Of a DNA stretch of 22,785 bases, positions 1-7,916 are shown piece by piece; positions within the stretch are counted from its first letter, which is position 1; each line of letters opens with the position of its first letter. This DNA comes from Acidobacteriota bacterium (lineage in GTDB: Bacteria; Acidobacteriota; Blastocatellia; Pyrinomonadales; Pyrinomonadaceae): the NCBI GenBank assembly GCA_016718135.1, contig JADKEF010000018.1, positions 1 to 22,785 on the forward strand. Reading direction: 5' to 3'. Below the pieces are notes generated by a model. It was not told where the DNA came from and did not search any database. It saw nothing but the letters and a program-made list of their open reading frames with translations. The translations under genes and the position numbers were made by a program.

Positions 1-325
1 GCACTTCCTCGATCTCACGAACATAGCGGTGAACATCCTCACGATCGGGCGAAAGGCTGATGATCGGATAATACCGACAAGCTTGGCCGGGGCCAAGTGA
101 TACGTGACACGTCCGCCCCGATTTATCTCAAAGGTCTCGACGCCCATCTGGCTCAGCATTTCCGCCGTTGCGAGCACGCCATCGCCCTTTGAAGACGGCG
201 GCCGAGAGTCTTTATGTATGCGGGTGTTCGAGGAAGGGCAAATAGTCCTTTTTCGCTCTGCGGTGACGCTTTCCAGCTCTTTTTGCAGATCGAGTGCGTT
301 TGCGTAGCCAACCCCTGCCGAGAAA
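1..325 (-). CDS. lipB: Octanoyltransferase LipB, N-terminal part (runs off the left edge, frameshifted)
   Basis: LipB moves octanoate from acyl carrier protein to the lipoyl domains of E2/GcvH proteins in the cytoplasm, the first step of lipoate synthesis. Reading the minus strand across frame changes gives the family's N-terminal landmarks in order: GYANALDLQKEL, FALLEHPHTYTLGR, then a piece near positions 95-150 reading GVETFEINRGGRVTYH, followed by DVHRYVREIEEV at the window edge. The RGGxVTYH segment is the family signature. The catalytic Lys and Cys lie further C-terminal, outside the window. Indels are needed near positions 85, 195-240 and 312. An AGGAGGT ribosome-binding site lies at 331-337, but no ATG follows at the right distance. 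The reading after it is FKFLGR, so the start codon was probably lost to a base-calling error. Confidence is high for the family and low for the exact start. Confidence 0.82.
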
Positions 326-403
326 CTTGAACCTCCTAACACCGCTGTTGCATTACAGCTATAAATAAGATTTTTGTGAGTATTTGAACAGGAAAGGGCA
401 TTA

Positions 404-953
404 TATGAAGCCGTTAAAACTAATCGTCGGAACCTTGGTCATCGGCATATCGCTCGCCGGAGCCGCCACTGCAGAAGAAGCCGACTAAAAAACCGGCTCC
501 AAAAAAGCCAGCACCGGCCACATAAAGGTATTGCCACCGCTAGATGTTCGGAGCGTGCCGTGAGAAAGGTGGACCACAGCTATCTAACGTAAACGATTTC
601 GTCACCAAGCTCGGGCCGGTCGCTCAGGGACCCAGAGACCGCTGAGGCAGATCGACAAGCGCCGGCAAACTTTCAGCAAGGAGCAGCCGCGAGCGTCGAG
701 GCCAGTAAGATGAAATTAATAGAAGCTATCCGGGGCATGCTCAAAGGACTCTCGAATCTCAATTGAGTTTCGAACAAAGACTGCTTTGCAGAAATATTTG
801 CAGATATTCAGGGGATGACAGAACTCGTCGAGCGTTCGGAAGACTATGCCATAGCTAGCAAGTTTGTCGCTGCGAAAGATCCGTTGCGGAGACATTGCGG
901 CAAAAGCTGACCGATACCTTAGCCGTGCTGCCGAAATAACTGACGCTTCATAA
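404..953 (+). CDS. Small secreted protein with Lys/Pro/Ala-rich stretch, frameshifted
   Basis: I do not recognise this protein. ATG 404 follows AGGAAAGG and opens a clear signal peptide, MKPLKLIVGTLVIGIS then LAGAATA. One base later in frame comes a low-complexity basic stretch (QKKPTKKPAPKKPAPAT). The rest, pieced together over several single-base shifts, is a helical-looking region with segments VREKVDHQLSNVNDFVTKLG, MTELVERSEDYAIASKFVAA and a C-terminus AAEITDAS before TAA at 951-953. An exported, mainly alpha-helical protein of about 180 residues is inferred. It diverges from lipB and converges on the thioredoxin-fold gene. An imperfect inverted repeat just after the stop (954-979) could act as a weak terminator but has no T tract. 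Confidence 0.5.
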
Positions 954-1052
954 AGAAAGGCAGTCAGAGGCCGCCTTCTGAAAATTGATGTCTCTTTCTT
1001 CACGGTTTTAGTAATGCACAAATCTTCTTATCGGTTCGCAGACCTCGATCTG

Positions 1053-1658
1053 TCATTTTACCAACTCAGCTTTGCTCAATAGCCGGAAGCCCGAGCTTTC
1101 ACGGATGAATTTCTCGCCTTCGGCCTCGGTCATTTCGCCATTGATGATGTGTCCGATTTACGAGAACGTCGCCTTTCTTTTCCATCTTCGCGGTGTCGAA
1201 AGATGTACCACGGCGAGCCCCAGCCGCGTGCGTCGCCGGTAGTGCGGCGATACTCGTAGTGCAAAGGTCTTTTGCTTTGCGGCTCGCTCGTCCGGACTCG
1301 TAAACGGCGGAAACGGTATCTTGAGGAAATCGGGGTTGTTCTTCAACGAAAGGCGGCGGGTCGTATTCGCCAACAGCCCACGATCTCGAGGCCGTTACCT
1401 TTATATTTGTTATACAGCCGAATAAGCATCGGGCGTCAAACCGCCAGTTTGGGCACCACGGGGCGTAGTAGACGACTATGACGAGCTTCTTGCCGGCGGT
1501 AAGCTGCCTCAAATTGGTCTCGGCACCGGTTCAGAATGTCTTTGCCTATGTCCATCCTTGTAGGTAATATTCTTTTCGATGATCGGAGCTTGTTCGTTTC
1601 TGCCTAAAAGTGGACGAAAACGCCAAAAGGCAAACAACTACTGCTAAAAAAACTTCAT
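1053..1658 (-). CDS. Secreted TlpA-like thioredoxin-fold protein, frameshifted
   Basis: Proteins of this type are exported thioxin-fold redox proteins (TlpA/ResA/peroxiredoxin-like) that act on disulfides outside the cytoplasm. ATG at 1658 follows AAGGA and starts MKFF, then with one extra T restored LAVVVCLLAFSS, a signal peptide. The core reads LRQLTAGKKLVIVVYYAPWC, followed by PNW and RFDA. This is the thioredoxin strand-turn-helix with its WCxxC-type site. As sequenced, the second cysteine is Trp (WCPNW), which could be a G/C miscall (TGG for TGC) or a true one-cysteine site. Downstream pieces in other frames (GEYDPP, DFLKIPFPP, DERAAKQKTF, GWGSPWYIF) follow the usual fold order, and the C-terminus is EGEKFIRESSGFRLLSKAEL. 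At least five frame changes are needed. A possible promoter lies at 1683-1710. Confidence 0.68.
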
Positions 1659-1682
1659 CTACGATATTCCTTGCCTTCAAAG

Positions 1683-1710
1683 ACTATATTTTCAGATGCG
1701 AAACGGCAAG
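1683..1710 (-). promoter_or_regulatory. Possible sigma-70-type promoter for the thioredoxin-fold gene
   Basis: On the minus strand TATAGT (1683-1688) matches the -10 consensus at five of six bases. CTTGCC lies 16 bases upstream (1705-1710) and is a weak -35. The -10 is about 25 bases from ATG 1658, giving a short leader. Position and -10 quality are the only support. Confidence 0.3.
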
Positions 1711-1770
1711 AATAAAGTTGAGTCGGCGAATTAATTTCCACTGGTAACTGTGCTAATCTGAGATTTCAAA

Positions 1771-2190
1771 TACGGGCACCCAACCAACAGTTTCCGACAT
1801 CTTCCGGCGTGCACTAGATATGCGCGTGGCCAAATCCTAACGCGTCGATGAATGACGTGAAGGCACAGATCGTGAGTGAGTTTAGCGGCAACGCGTTGCC
1901 GAACACCGTACCTGACTATCGAGTACGATAACATCGTACCTGAGGAAGACTGGACAGCCGGGCTGCCGGTGGTGCTTCGCGGTATCCAGAACAACGCTCG
2001 AGCTGACATCGCCCTCGGCATCGTCATCAGCCTCGAACAGGTCCGAAAATTACCCCAAACAATCCGGCCGCGAAGACTGACCCGTCAAAAGACTGAAGCA
2101 ATCGGACCAAAAGGCATCGCCGGTGCCGAAGAAAAGGTCACCGACAAATGGATGCCCGCCGACCTGATGAATATAGCGGAAGCGGGATAG
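1771..2190 (+). CDS. Unrecognised protein, frameshifted, start not found
   Basis: I do not recognise the family. Three collinear pieces in successive frames look coding: TVSDIFRRALDMRVA (from about 1785), then NASMNDVKAQIVSEFSG (from about 1842), then a longer piece from about 1920 with VPEEDWTAGLPVVLRGIQNN and ADIALGIVISLEQ. The last frame continues to TAG at 2188-2190, ending MPADLMNIAEAG. The end of that piece could instead belong to a Lys/Pro-rich tail in another frame. No convincing start codon or signal peptide was found between 1695 and 1785, so the 5' end is uncertain. The gene would be divergent from the thioredoxin-fold gene. Compositional continuity of the pieces is the only support for it being real. 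Confidence 0.35.
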
Positions 2191-2191
2191 A

Positions 2192-2224
2192 AGGCTAAAA
2201 GAACATGTGCCCGAGGCTTAGCCT
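2192..2224 (+). terminator. Weak inverted repeat after the unrecognised gene
   Basis: AGGCTAA (2192-2198) and TTAGCCT (2218-2224) are perfect inverted repeats with a 19-base loop directly after the TAG at 2188-2190. A nested AGGCTTAGCCT palindrome sits at 2214-2224. There is no T tract, so termination is only a possibility. The remaining sequence up to 2396 holds no gene I can support. Confidence 0.25.
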
Positions 2225-2396
2225 AATTGCAGTGCGGCGTCGACTATGCCTAGCCGATAGTGGCTCTCAATGATCCCAGTTTTTCGCCCCTCTTCCGCCA
2301 CCGCTAATGCGGCGAAGAGACAACAATTGCAAACTGGATTGCAGCAGGCTAGGGCGCAGCCATCGCCCCAATGCGGTTGCCGAGAGGAACGTCTGC

Positions 2397-3157
2397 TCAA
2401 ACGACGATGCTCAATCCATCCGTCGCCTCGATCACTTCACACATCGGCGAGAATTTCGCCAGCTCTTCCTCAAAATCTACGTCATCCCACTCGGATAAAA
2501 ATGCGTGAGCATCGCACGTTTTTGCCTTGGCTTTTCGGATCAGGTGGATCGCTTCGCTGAGTTCGAGGTGTTTCTGGGCAGGTTTATCTTTCACAAATGA
2601 ACATTCGAGGATGACAGATCGACACGGTTGGCGAGCGTAGCGAGCGACTCATCAAAGCCAGTGTCCGCGGTGTATACGAGTCGCATCGCCGTCGCGAATA
2701 TGGATCGCGTGGCTCTCCCGGAGTGTGCGGTGTTTTCATTGCGGTTGCCTCGACGCCGTTTACGATCTCAAAAGGCTCAAGTGCCTCGTTCTCGACGATC
2801 TCAACAGGAAACGGCTGTTCGAGCAGGCGATAGTTGTGAGCGTCGCTAAGAGCGTCGATCAGTTTTCAAACCAGTGGGGCCGATGATACGCAGCGGTTTT
2901 GTCCGATCTTTCATTTTCCGCATGCTTTGTTCCGGCTAACAAAGGCGCGAGGCCGCCGACGTGATGAGAGATGAAATGCGAGATCCAGATCGCGTCCAAA
3001 TTTGGCCAATCAGAGCCCGTTCGCCGCCATCCGCGAACCGATCGACGCTGAGCAATCCAGCAAGATCGTGCCGCCGCTTGTCTCAAGCCAATAGCCAGAA
3101 CTCGTCCGCCGCGGATGCGCGTATTGACGTACCTGATCCGAGAACCGTTAGTTTCAT
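2397..3157 (-). CDS. Metallo-beta-lactamase-fold hydrolase, RNase Z-like, frameshifted
   Basis: This is a cytoplasmic zinc hydrolase of the RNase Z/ElaC-like branch of the metallo-beta-lactamase fold. ATG 3157 opens MKLTVLGSGTS, the typical first strand. Further pieces are GYWLETSGGTILLDC-like (with a shift), DAIWISHF followed by HVGGLAPLLAG, KPLRIIGPTGL, then TPHTPESHAIHI-like and VYTADTGFDESLATLANRV in the middle. The intact last frame starts MKDKPAQKHLELSEAIHLI and includes KTCDAHAFLSEWDD before TGA. The zinc signature HxHxDH is expected at about 2965-2985 but reads HFISHH with local indels. The reconstructed length of about 250 residues fits the family. Only 38 bases separate this start from the divergent bshB1 start. 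tRNA 3' processing versus another phosphodiesterase or lactamase role cannot be settled from the sequence. Confidence 0.8.
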
Positions 3158-3195
3158 GCCTGAATAGTATCAGACCCATGCGGTAAATTAGACCG

Positions 3196-3924
3196 ATGAG
3201 CCAAGTGGATATCCTTGCCGTTTTCGCACACCCCGACGACCTCAATTGTTGGTCGGCGGCACCATCGCCAAGCTCAAGTCACTAGGCTACGCGACTGGTG
3301 CTCGACGTGACGCGTGGCGAGATGGGAACGCGCGGCACGGTCGAAGGGCGTGCAATTGAGGCGGAAGAAACAGCAAAGATATTGGGGCTTGATGTGCGAC
3401 AATCTTGGCTTGCCGGATGGACATGTGTTTTGTGACGGATGTCGAACGGACGGCGATTGTTCGTGCCTTGAGGCGTTTGAAGCCGCGTGGTGATCTTGAC
3501 GCATCAGTCGGGCGATACGCATCCTAACCACGATCATATCGCGACTCTGGTGCGTGAGTGTTCGCGGTTGGTCGCGATGCGAAGTACGACCCTGAATCGG
3601 CCGACGAAAAATTCCGCCGCCGATCGTTGCCCACCATATTTTTCGCGGCGCTACTGCCCGTCGTTCATTGTCGATATCTCAGATTTTCTCAAGAAGAAGA
3701 TGGACGCGATCCGCGCTCATCGTTCGCAGTTCTTCGACCCGAATTCGACTGAACCCGAGACGATGTTGACGAGCAAGACCTATCTCGATGAGATCGAAAA
3801 TCGTTCGAGATTTTACGGCTCGCTGATCGGCGTTGCTGCAGTTGAGCCGTTCTTTGTCCACAAGCGTTGAATGTCAGCGATCCGTTTGCCCTGCCCGACG
3901 CAGCCGATGAATCTTTACTCGTAG
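3196..3924 (+). CDS. bshB1: PIG-L/LmbE-family deacetylase, BshB1-type (bacillithiol biosynthesis)
   Basis: BshB1 is a cytoplasmic zinc deacetylase that converts GlcNAc-malate to GlcN-malate in bacillithiol synthesis. ATG 3196 opens MSQVDILAVFAHPDD, carrying the HPDD metal motif. It continues VGGTIAKLKSLGYATG, LDVTRGEMGTRGTVEGRA, ILTHQSGDTHPNHDHIATL (the second metal-binding His cluster), the arm FSRRYCPSFIVDISDFLKKK and the C-terminal YGSLIGVAAVEPFFVHK. The run GEMGTRG and this arm are typical of BshB1 within the LmbE superfamily. Frame changes lie near 3243, 3293, 3398, 3425, 3590-3640 and 3865. The exact C-terminus is uncertain: after FFVHK the sequence reads ALNVSDPFALP in the next frame, and I placed the end at the TAG of 3922-3924. 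No bshA or bshC is visible in the window, so the pathway assignment rests on family resemblance. Confidence 0.83.
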
Positions 3925-3925
3925 A

Positions 3926-4000
3926 ACAGACCGCCTGGTTCAACCGCGTTGACAGGATCTACGTTGAATTTACCAGGCATCGACAGACCAGGCGGTCTGT
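3926..4000. repeat. Structured inverted repeat with 14-bp perfect arms
   Basis: ACAGACCGCCTGGT at 3926-3939 is the exact reverse complement of ACCAGGCGGTCTGT at 3987-4000. The enclosed loop contains a second perfect hairpin, TCAAC-CGC-GTTGA (3940-3952), starting right at the base of the large stem, and another ACCAGG copy at about 3972. The element sits between the end of bshB1 and the start of the J-domain-like gene (ATG 4008). There is no T tract, so it is not a standard terminator. It may be a small dispersed (REP/MITE-like) repeat or an RNA-processing structure. Confidence 0.65.
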
Positions 4001-4007
4001 CGTACTT

Positions 4008-4822
4008 ATGACTCCAGAAGATCGAACTCGACAAAAAGCTGCGTGTCTAGACCGGCTCCAAGGACCGCCTTGCTGACCGTGAAGAGCACATGGCAGATCT
4101 GCGTGCGGCTCTGCGGCAGTTCGAGGCGCGGTACACGATGGACGTGGCGCGGCTGTACGCCGAGCATGACGAGATCGAGGCTCAGATCGCGGAGGAAGAA
4201 TACAAGCTCGTTCCTGACGACGAAGAGATCAAGAAAAAGGCTGAGGAACTTCGGCGGCGGGCGAGGAATCTGCCGCACGCGGCTGAGGACGCAACAAATG
4301 CTCTATTAGATTTTGCACCGACCGCCGAGGCAAAAAGGCATATCACAATCTCGCCCGCATCATTCACCCCGACCTCGCCCTAGACGCAGATGAAAAAGAG
4401 AAGCGGCACGTCTTAATGGCTGAGCTAAATGCTGCATATTCGTCCGGCGATCAAGTTAGGTTAAATCAGCTTGTCAACGATTACCGCAACAGCCCCGACC
4501 TTGTTTCTGGTGAGACGATCGGCGACGAGTGGACACGTGCTATTCGGCAGATCTATCAGATCAAGGCGAGATTCGCTGCACTCGACGCGGAGGAGGCCGA
4601 GGCCGAGGCGTCGGAACTTTATGGTCTTCGTCTAAAGGTCGAGGCCGAGATGGCCGAGGGGCGCGATCTGCTTGCCCAGATGGCGGCCCGGACGAGTGTT
4701 CATATCAGAAAGTCGCAGCGGCGGCTCGAGAATCTGAAGAACGTAAATCAAGCTCAGGAAGAGTATGTAAAGAGAAGTTTGGAATGGATATCGACGATTT
4801 CCGTGGTCAATCGCAGAGTTAA
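4008..4822 (+). CDS. J-domain-like coiled-coil protein, frameshifted
   Basis: This is probably a DnaJ-related protein that would contact DnaK through a J-like helix pair. ATG 4008 starts MTPE. The first 100 residues or so are highly charged, predicted helical coiled coil (ADLRAALRQFEARYTMDVAR, EDEEIKKKAEELRRRA-like). Next comes a J-type segment: YHNLARIIHPDLALDADEKE, with the HPD tripeptide at 4365-4373, then LMAELNAAYSSGDQVRLNQL. The rest is again coiled coil (LYGLRLKVEAEMAEGRDLL) and ends MDIDDFRGQSQS before TAA 4820-4822. Frame changes lie near 4022, 4060, 4335 and 4780. An internal HPD segment after a coiled coil differs from canonical DnaJ, where the J domain is N-terminal. A bidirectional terminator follows. 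Confidence 0.62.
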
Positions 4823-4915
4823 AACTTTTTTGCTTGACACCGTATTTAGATTGTGGAAAATCGAAGTCATCCCACACAGTTTTGCGTCCCAACCGAAGTT
4901 CTTTAACAATAACGG

Positions 4916-4954
4916 TTTTCGCGAGCCGTACACGCCCTGTGTGCGTCGCGAAAA
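4916..4954. terminator. Long hairpin downstream of the J-domain-like gene
   Basis: TTTTCGCGA (4916-4924) and TCGCGAAAA (4946-4954) pair perfectly, and the loop contains a further CGTACAC/GTGTGCG stem (4927-4933 with 4939-4945, one wobble). The A/T-flanked stem between two convergent genes suggests a transcription end. It adjoins the second hairpin at 4958-4983. Confidence 0.45.
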
Positions 4955-4957
4955 AGA

Positions 4958-4993
4958 GGGCGACGGTGTGGGAGACGTCGCCCTAGCCTTTTT
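4958..4993. terminator. Bidirectional rho-independent terminator
   Basis: GGGCGAC (4958-4964) pairs with GTCGCCC (4977-4983) around a 12-base loop. On the plus strand a TTTTT run follows at 4989-4993. On the minus strand the run TCTTTTT (complement of 4951-4957) follows. This serves both convergent genes, the J-domain-like gene (+) and the baiN-like gene (-), whose TAA overlaps the T run. Confidence 0.75.
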
Positions 4994-6135
4994 AAATAGC
5001 GTTTCCGACAGCAAAACCTGACGACCAAGCCCACTGGAAGTTATACCCGCCAAGCCAACCGGTCACATCGATCACCTCGCCAACAAAATAGAGGCCCGGC
5101 ACTCTTTTCGCCTCCATCGTCTTCGACGAAAGCTCCGCCGTCGATACGCCCCAAGTGTCACCTCGGCCCGGTCGTAACCTTCGGTTTCGGAGAACTTCGC
5201 TTGCCAGGAGTTGAACAAAGCCCCGATGTCATCGATGTCACGGTTGGAGAGTTCACTAGCGGTTTGTTTGCATTAGCGGCGAACGCGTCGGCGAAGCGTT
5301 GCGGCACTAGTTCGCCTAGAAAATTAGCAAGAGTGCGTCGTCCACGGCGATTTGCAGTGAGCATCTCGGCGACATCAGTTTCCGGCAACAGATCGATCAA
5401 TACGGGATCGCTCTTTTGCCAGTAGTTTGATATCTGAATGATGGCAGGGCCGGAAGGCCGCGGTGCGTGAACAAGATGTTCTCGCGAAAGCTCTCCTGCC
5501 GCTCGATACAACGCTATCGATCGAGACACCTGCGAGATCAGCGTATTTTTCCGTCGAGGACAAGTCCGACCAGCGATGGACGCGTCTCGACGATCTTTAG
5601 ACCAAATTGCCTCGCGATACGATAACCGAGATCTGTCGCACCGATCTTCGAAAATGAGAGGCCACCGGATGCGATGATGAGGTTCTTGGATTCGAGAATG
5701 CCCTGGTTGGTTTCGATCCGAAATGTGCCGTCTTTGGCGACGCTGGTCACAGTGCAGCCAGTTCGTATCTCAACGCGAGATCTGCGGCATTCGGTGAGTA
5801 GCATGTCGACGATCGCACGAGAACTTTCGCGGCAAAAAAGCTGGCCGAGCTTTTTCTCGTAGTATGCGATCTTGTGCTTCTTGACGAGTTCGACGAAATC
5901 CTGTGGAGTGAATCCGGCGAGTGCCGATTTACAGAAATGCGGATTCTGCGAGATAAAGTTCTCAAACGAAACTTCCTTATTTGTGAAGTTACACCGCCCA
6001 CCGCCGGAGATCACGATCTTACGCCCGACCTCGGCGTTGTGTTCGATCACGAGAACCTTTCGCCCGCCGCCCCGCCGTGATCGCACAAAACAATCCGGCC
6101 GCACCACCGCCGATAATGATGGCGTCGTAGGTCAC
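4992..6135 (-). CDS. BaiN/HI0933/YhiN-family FAD-dependent oxidoreductase, frameshifted
   Basis: This is a cytoplasmic flavoprotein of the HI0933-like family (annotated variously as aminoacetone oxidase family or BaiN). The substrate is unknown. GTG 6135 opens VTYDAIIIGGGAAGLFCAIT, the N-terminal Rossmann GxGxxG motif. It continues KVLVIEHNAEVGRKIVISGG, GGRCNFTNKEV (family signature), FFCRESSRA-type segment, LIIASGGLSFSKIGATDLGY and GLSGPAIIQISNYW, and ends GGYNFQWAWSSGFAVGNAI before TAA at 4992-4994. These match the family in order and spacing, and the length of about 380 residues is typical. Frame changes lie near 5130, 5240, 5460, 5540 and 6070. Its GTG directly abuts the TAA of the dinB-like gene upstream (TAAGTG), so the two are probably translationally coupled. 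Confidence 0.85.
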
Positions 6136-6649
6136 TTAGGCGAGGTAACCTTCACGAAATATCCTTTCATGGTGTCTCCCATGCCCGATACAGATATTGG
6201 CGAGTGCCCCGGACCGAGACCGGCGATCCGCTCGCTGTTCCCATTCGGGCAAGGCCTGTCTCGTCAAGATTGTTGAGGAATAGAACATTCGCTTTACGGT
6301 TCAATTCGAATTCGTCTAGCAGATCCGCAAATGAGCGGTTGTTGGCGTTCGAGTTTTCGATGTAACCATCCTGTTCAAAACCCTCGATAGGCGTTTCGTC
6401 GCCGCGTGAGATGCGGAGCATCCGGTAGGCAAAGATGCGTTCGCCGTCGATGAGGTGGCTGAGCGATTCTTTTGTGGTCCATTTCCCCTCAGCGTAGCGA
6501 TAGACACCTTTTTCTTCGCCTACACCATCGAATAGGGAACGCAGCTCGGCTGGTTGGCGAGCAAAGCTTCGCGAATATCGCTCTCGTGGACGAGCGAGAT
6601 ATATTTCGCCATAGTATTCGCCGTATTCATTTGGCTCAGGTTTGTACAT
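6136..6649 (-). CDS. DinB-family putative metal-dependent protein
   Basis: DinB/YfiT-like proteins are four-helix bundles with a three-His metal site. Many are thiol-dependent S-transferases, but the activity of this one is unknown. ATG 6649 follows AAAGGAG and starts MYKPEPNEYGEYY. One frame change near 6610 leads to KYISLVHESDIREALL. Then NQPAELRSLFDG, KWTTKESLSHLIDGERIFAY (first His) and RMLRISRGDETPIEG follow. After another change near 6200 the C-terminus reads GHGRHHERIFREGYLA, holding the remaining histidines. The total of about 170 residues is typical. Co-transcription with the baiN-like gene is inferred from the zero-base spacing. A thiol-linked role would fit with bshB1 nearby, but that is speculation. 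Confidence 0.8.
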
Positions 6650-6734
6650 CGTTTTTTCGAAACTCCTTTCAGATGTTTGGTATTTGTGTGTAATATTATC
6701 AGAAAGGATATAAACCCGCACGAACCGCCCGCAT

Positions 6735-7121
6735 ACGAAATATTTCTTCATATCATTTCTCTGCTTAATCACTTTCGTGGCGGCAAACGCTCAGAATGGT
6801 GGGAAGGCCGAGCCAAAACGAATACAATTTTGCGGCCGGTGCTACGAGCACTATCTTAAGCGGAACGCTGTCTAATGGGCAGGAGATGGATTTTGTTTTT
6901 GCCGCTACAAAAGGGCAGACGGTTTCGATCACAAATTCAACCAAGAGCCTTTTCGACTTTAAGGTTTATAACGAAGAGCATTTTTCTGAAGGCGATTTTG
7001 ACAGCTCGGCGAGCTACTCCTTCGAGATCCCGGAGACGGGCGACTATATGTTCTTTGTAGCAAGAAACAGGTAAAATCGCCCCGGACAGCCAGATTTTCG
7101 ATGAAATTGGTCATCAAATAA
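6735..7121 (+). CDS. Small secreted beta-rich protein, frameshifted
   Basis: I do not know the function. The reading from about 6735 is KYFFISFLCLITFVAANAQN, a signal peptide with an Ala-X-Ala cleavage site, then the mature part TSTILSGTLSNGQEMDFVFA, KGQTVSITNSTKSLFDFKVY and YSFEIPETGDYMFFV. It looks like a small beta-sandwich of the pre-peptidase C-terminal/jelly-roll kind, often found as an extracellular domain. No ATG is present at the start (an ACG lies at 6735-6737), probably a sequencing error. AAAGGA lies upstream at about 6703. One frame reaches a stop at 7074. A shift just before it gives VKSPRTARFSMKLVIK and TAA 7119-7121, which completes a last beta strand and is my preferred end. 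It is 28 bases from yceI and probably in one operon with it. Confidence 0.5.
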
Positions 7122-7149
7122 CGCGTAATTTTACAGGAGATCACATCAC

Positions 7150-7842
7150 ATGAAACGAACAATATTTCTTGCTGGCTTTGCTTTGGTTGCGTTCATCGCA
7201 CTTTCGCAGAGCGGCACTCGGGCGGTTAACATGACCTTTGCAGATCGCTTTGCCGCGGCTGCTCCGGTCGGGGGTTAGCGGAACCTATGGTTTCGACAAG
7301 GCTCACTCAGCGATCGGTTTTAAGGTACGGCACAATGGCCTTATCGACATTCCAGGCTTTTTCCCGCGATTTCGTGGGAACGGTAAATTACGATGCTAAC
7401 GACGTGGCCAAATCGACGGTTGAGTTTACGGCTAAGGCGACAAGCATCGACACCGGAGTCGGAGGGCGTGACAACCACCTGAGATCCGCTGATTTCTTTG
7501 AGGTCGCCAAGTTTCCCGATGTTACTTTCAAAAGCACCAAGGTCCAGAAAAGGGCAAGGGCTGGATGGTGACAGGGGACTTTACGATGAAAGGGGGTGAC
7601 GAAGACGATCTCGTTCCCTATCTCGATCGCAGGATTCCCTTCCTGCTGGGGAGCGAAGCCCCGCTCGAATGGGATTTACCGCCGAAACGAAGATCAATCG
7701 ACGTGATTACGGAGTCAACTACGGTGGGAATATCCCAGGAACGACGACACCCGTGATTGCCGACGAGATCGACATCCGTATCGAGGTCGAGGCAACCCCA
7801 CCGCGGCCCGCAGCCCCGGCCGCAGCACCAAAAACAGACTAA
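7150..7842 (+). CDS. YceI-family lipocalin-like secreted protein, frameshifted
   Basis: YceI proteins are exported lipocalin-like barrels that bind isoprenoid-type ligands. ATG 7150 follows AGGAGA and opens MKRTIFLAGFALVAFIALS, a signal peptide. Family motifs follow: SGTYGFDKAHSAIGFKVRHN, DIPGFFRDFVGTVNYDAND, STVEFTAKATSIDTGVGGRD, LRSADFFEVAKFPDVTFKST, MVTGDFTMKGVTKTISFPI-like, then INRRDYGVNYGGNIPG and an Ala/Pro-rich tail ending APKTD. Frame changes sit in G and C runs near 7268, 7362, 7548, 7594 and 7640, as expected for base-calling errors. Length of about 225 residues is usual. Confidence 0.9.
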
Positions 7843-7863
7843 GTCGTCAAACAATATACTACG

Positions 7864-7899
7864 CGGATCCGCACTCAAAGCTATTTCAGTGCGGATCCG
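7864..7899. terminator. Perfect 12-bp hairpin between convergent yceI and dipeptidase genes
   Basis: CGGATCCGCACT (7864-7875) is the exact reverse complement of AGTGCGGATCCG (7888-7899), with a 12-base loop. It lies 21 bases after the yceI stop and 17 bases after the stop of the minus-strand dipeptidase gene. There is no adjacent T run, so it may be a factor-dependent or bidirectional transcription end or an mRNA-stabilising stem. Confidence 0.55.
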
Positions 7900-7916
7900 G
7901 GTATTCCGTTGTCTAC

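Noticed and set aside
2218..2400. Cys-rich minus-strand ORF with CCNPVCNCC
   Set aside because: It is short, overlaps competing frames and has no start context. The Cys run is likely accidental.
4832..4860. TTGACA followed by an A/T-rich stretch, promoter-like on the plus strand
   Set aside because: The -10 is poor and no plus-strand gene follows before the bidirectional terminator.
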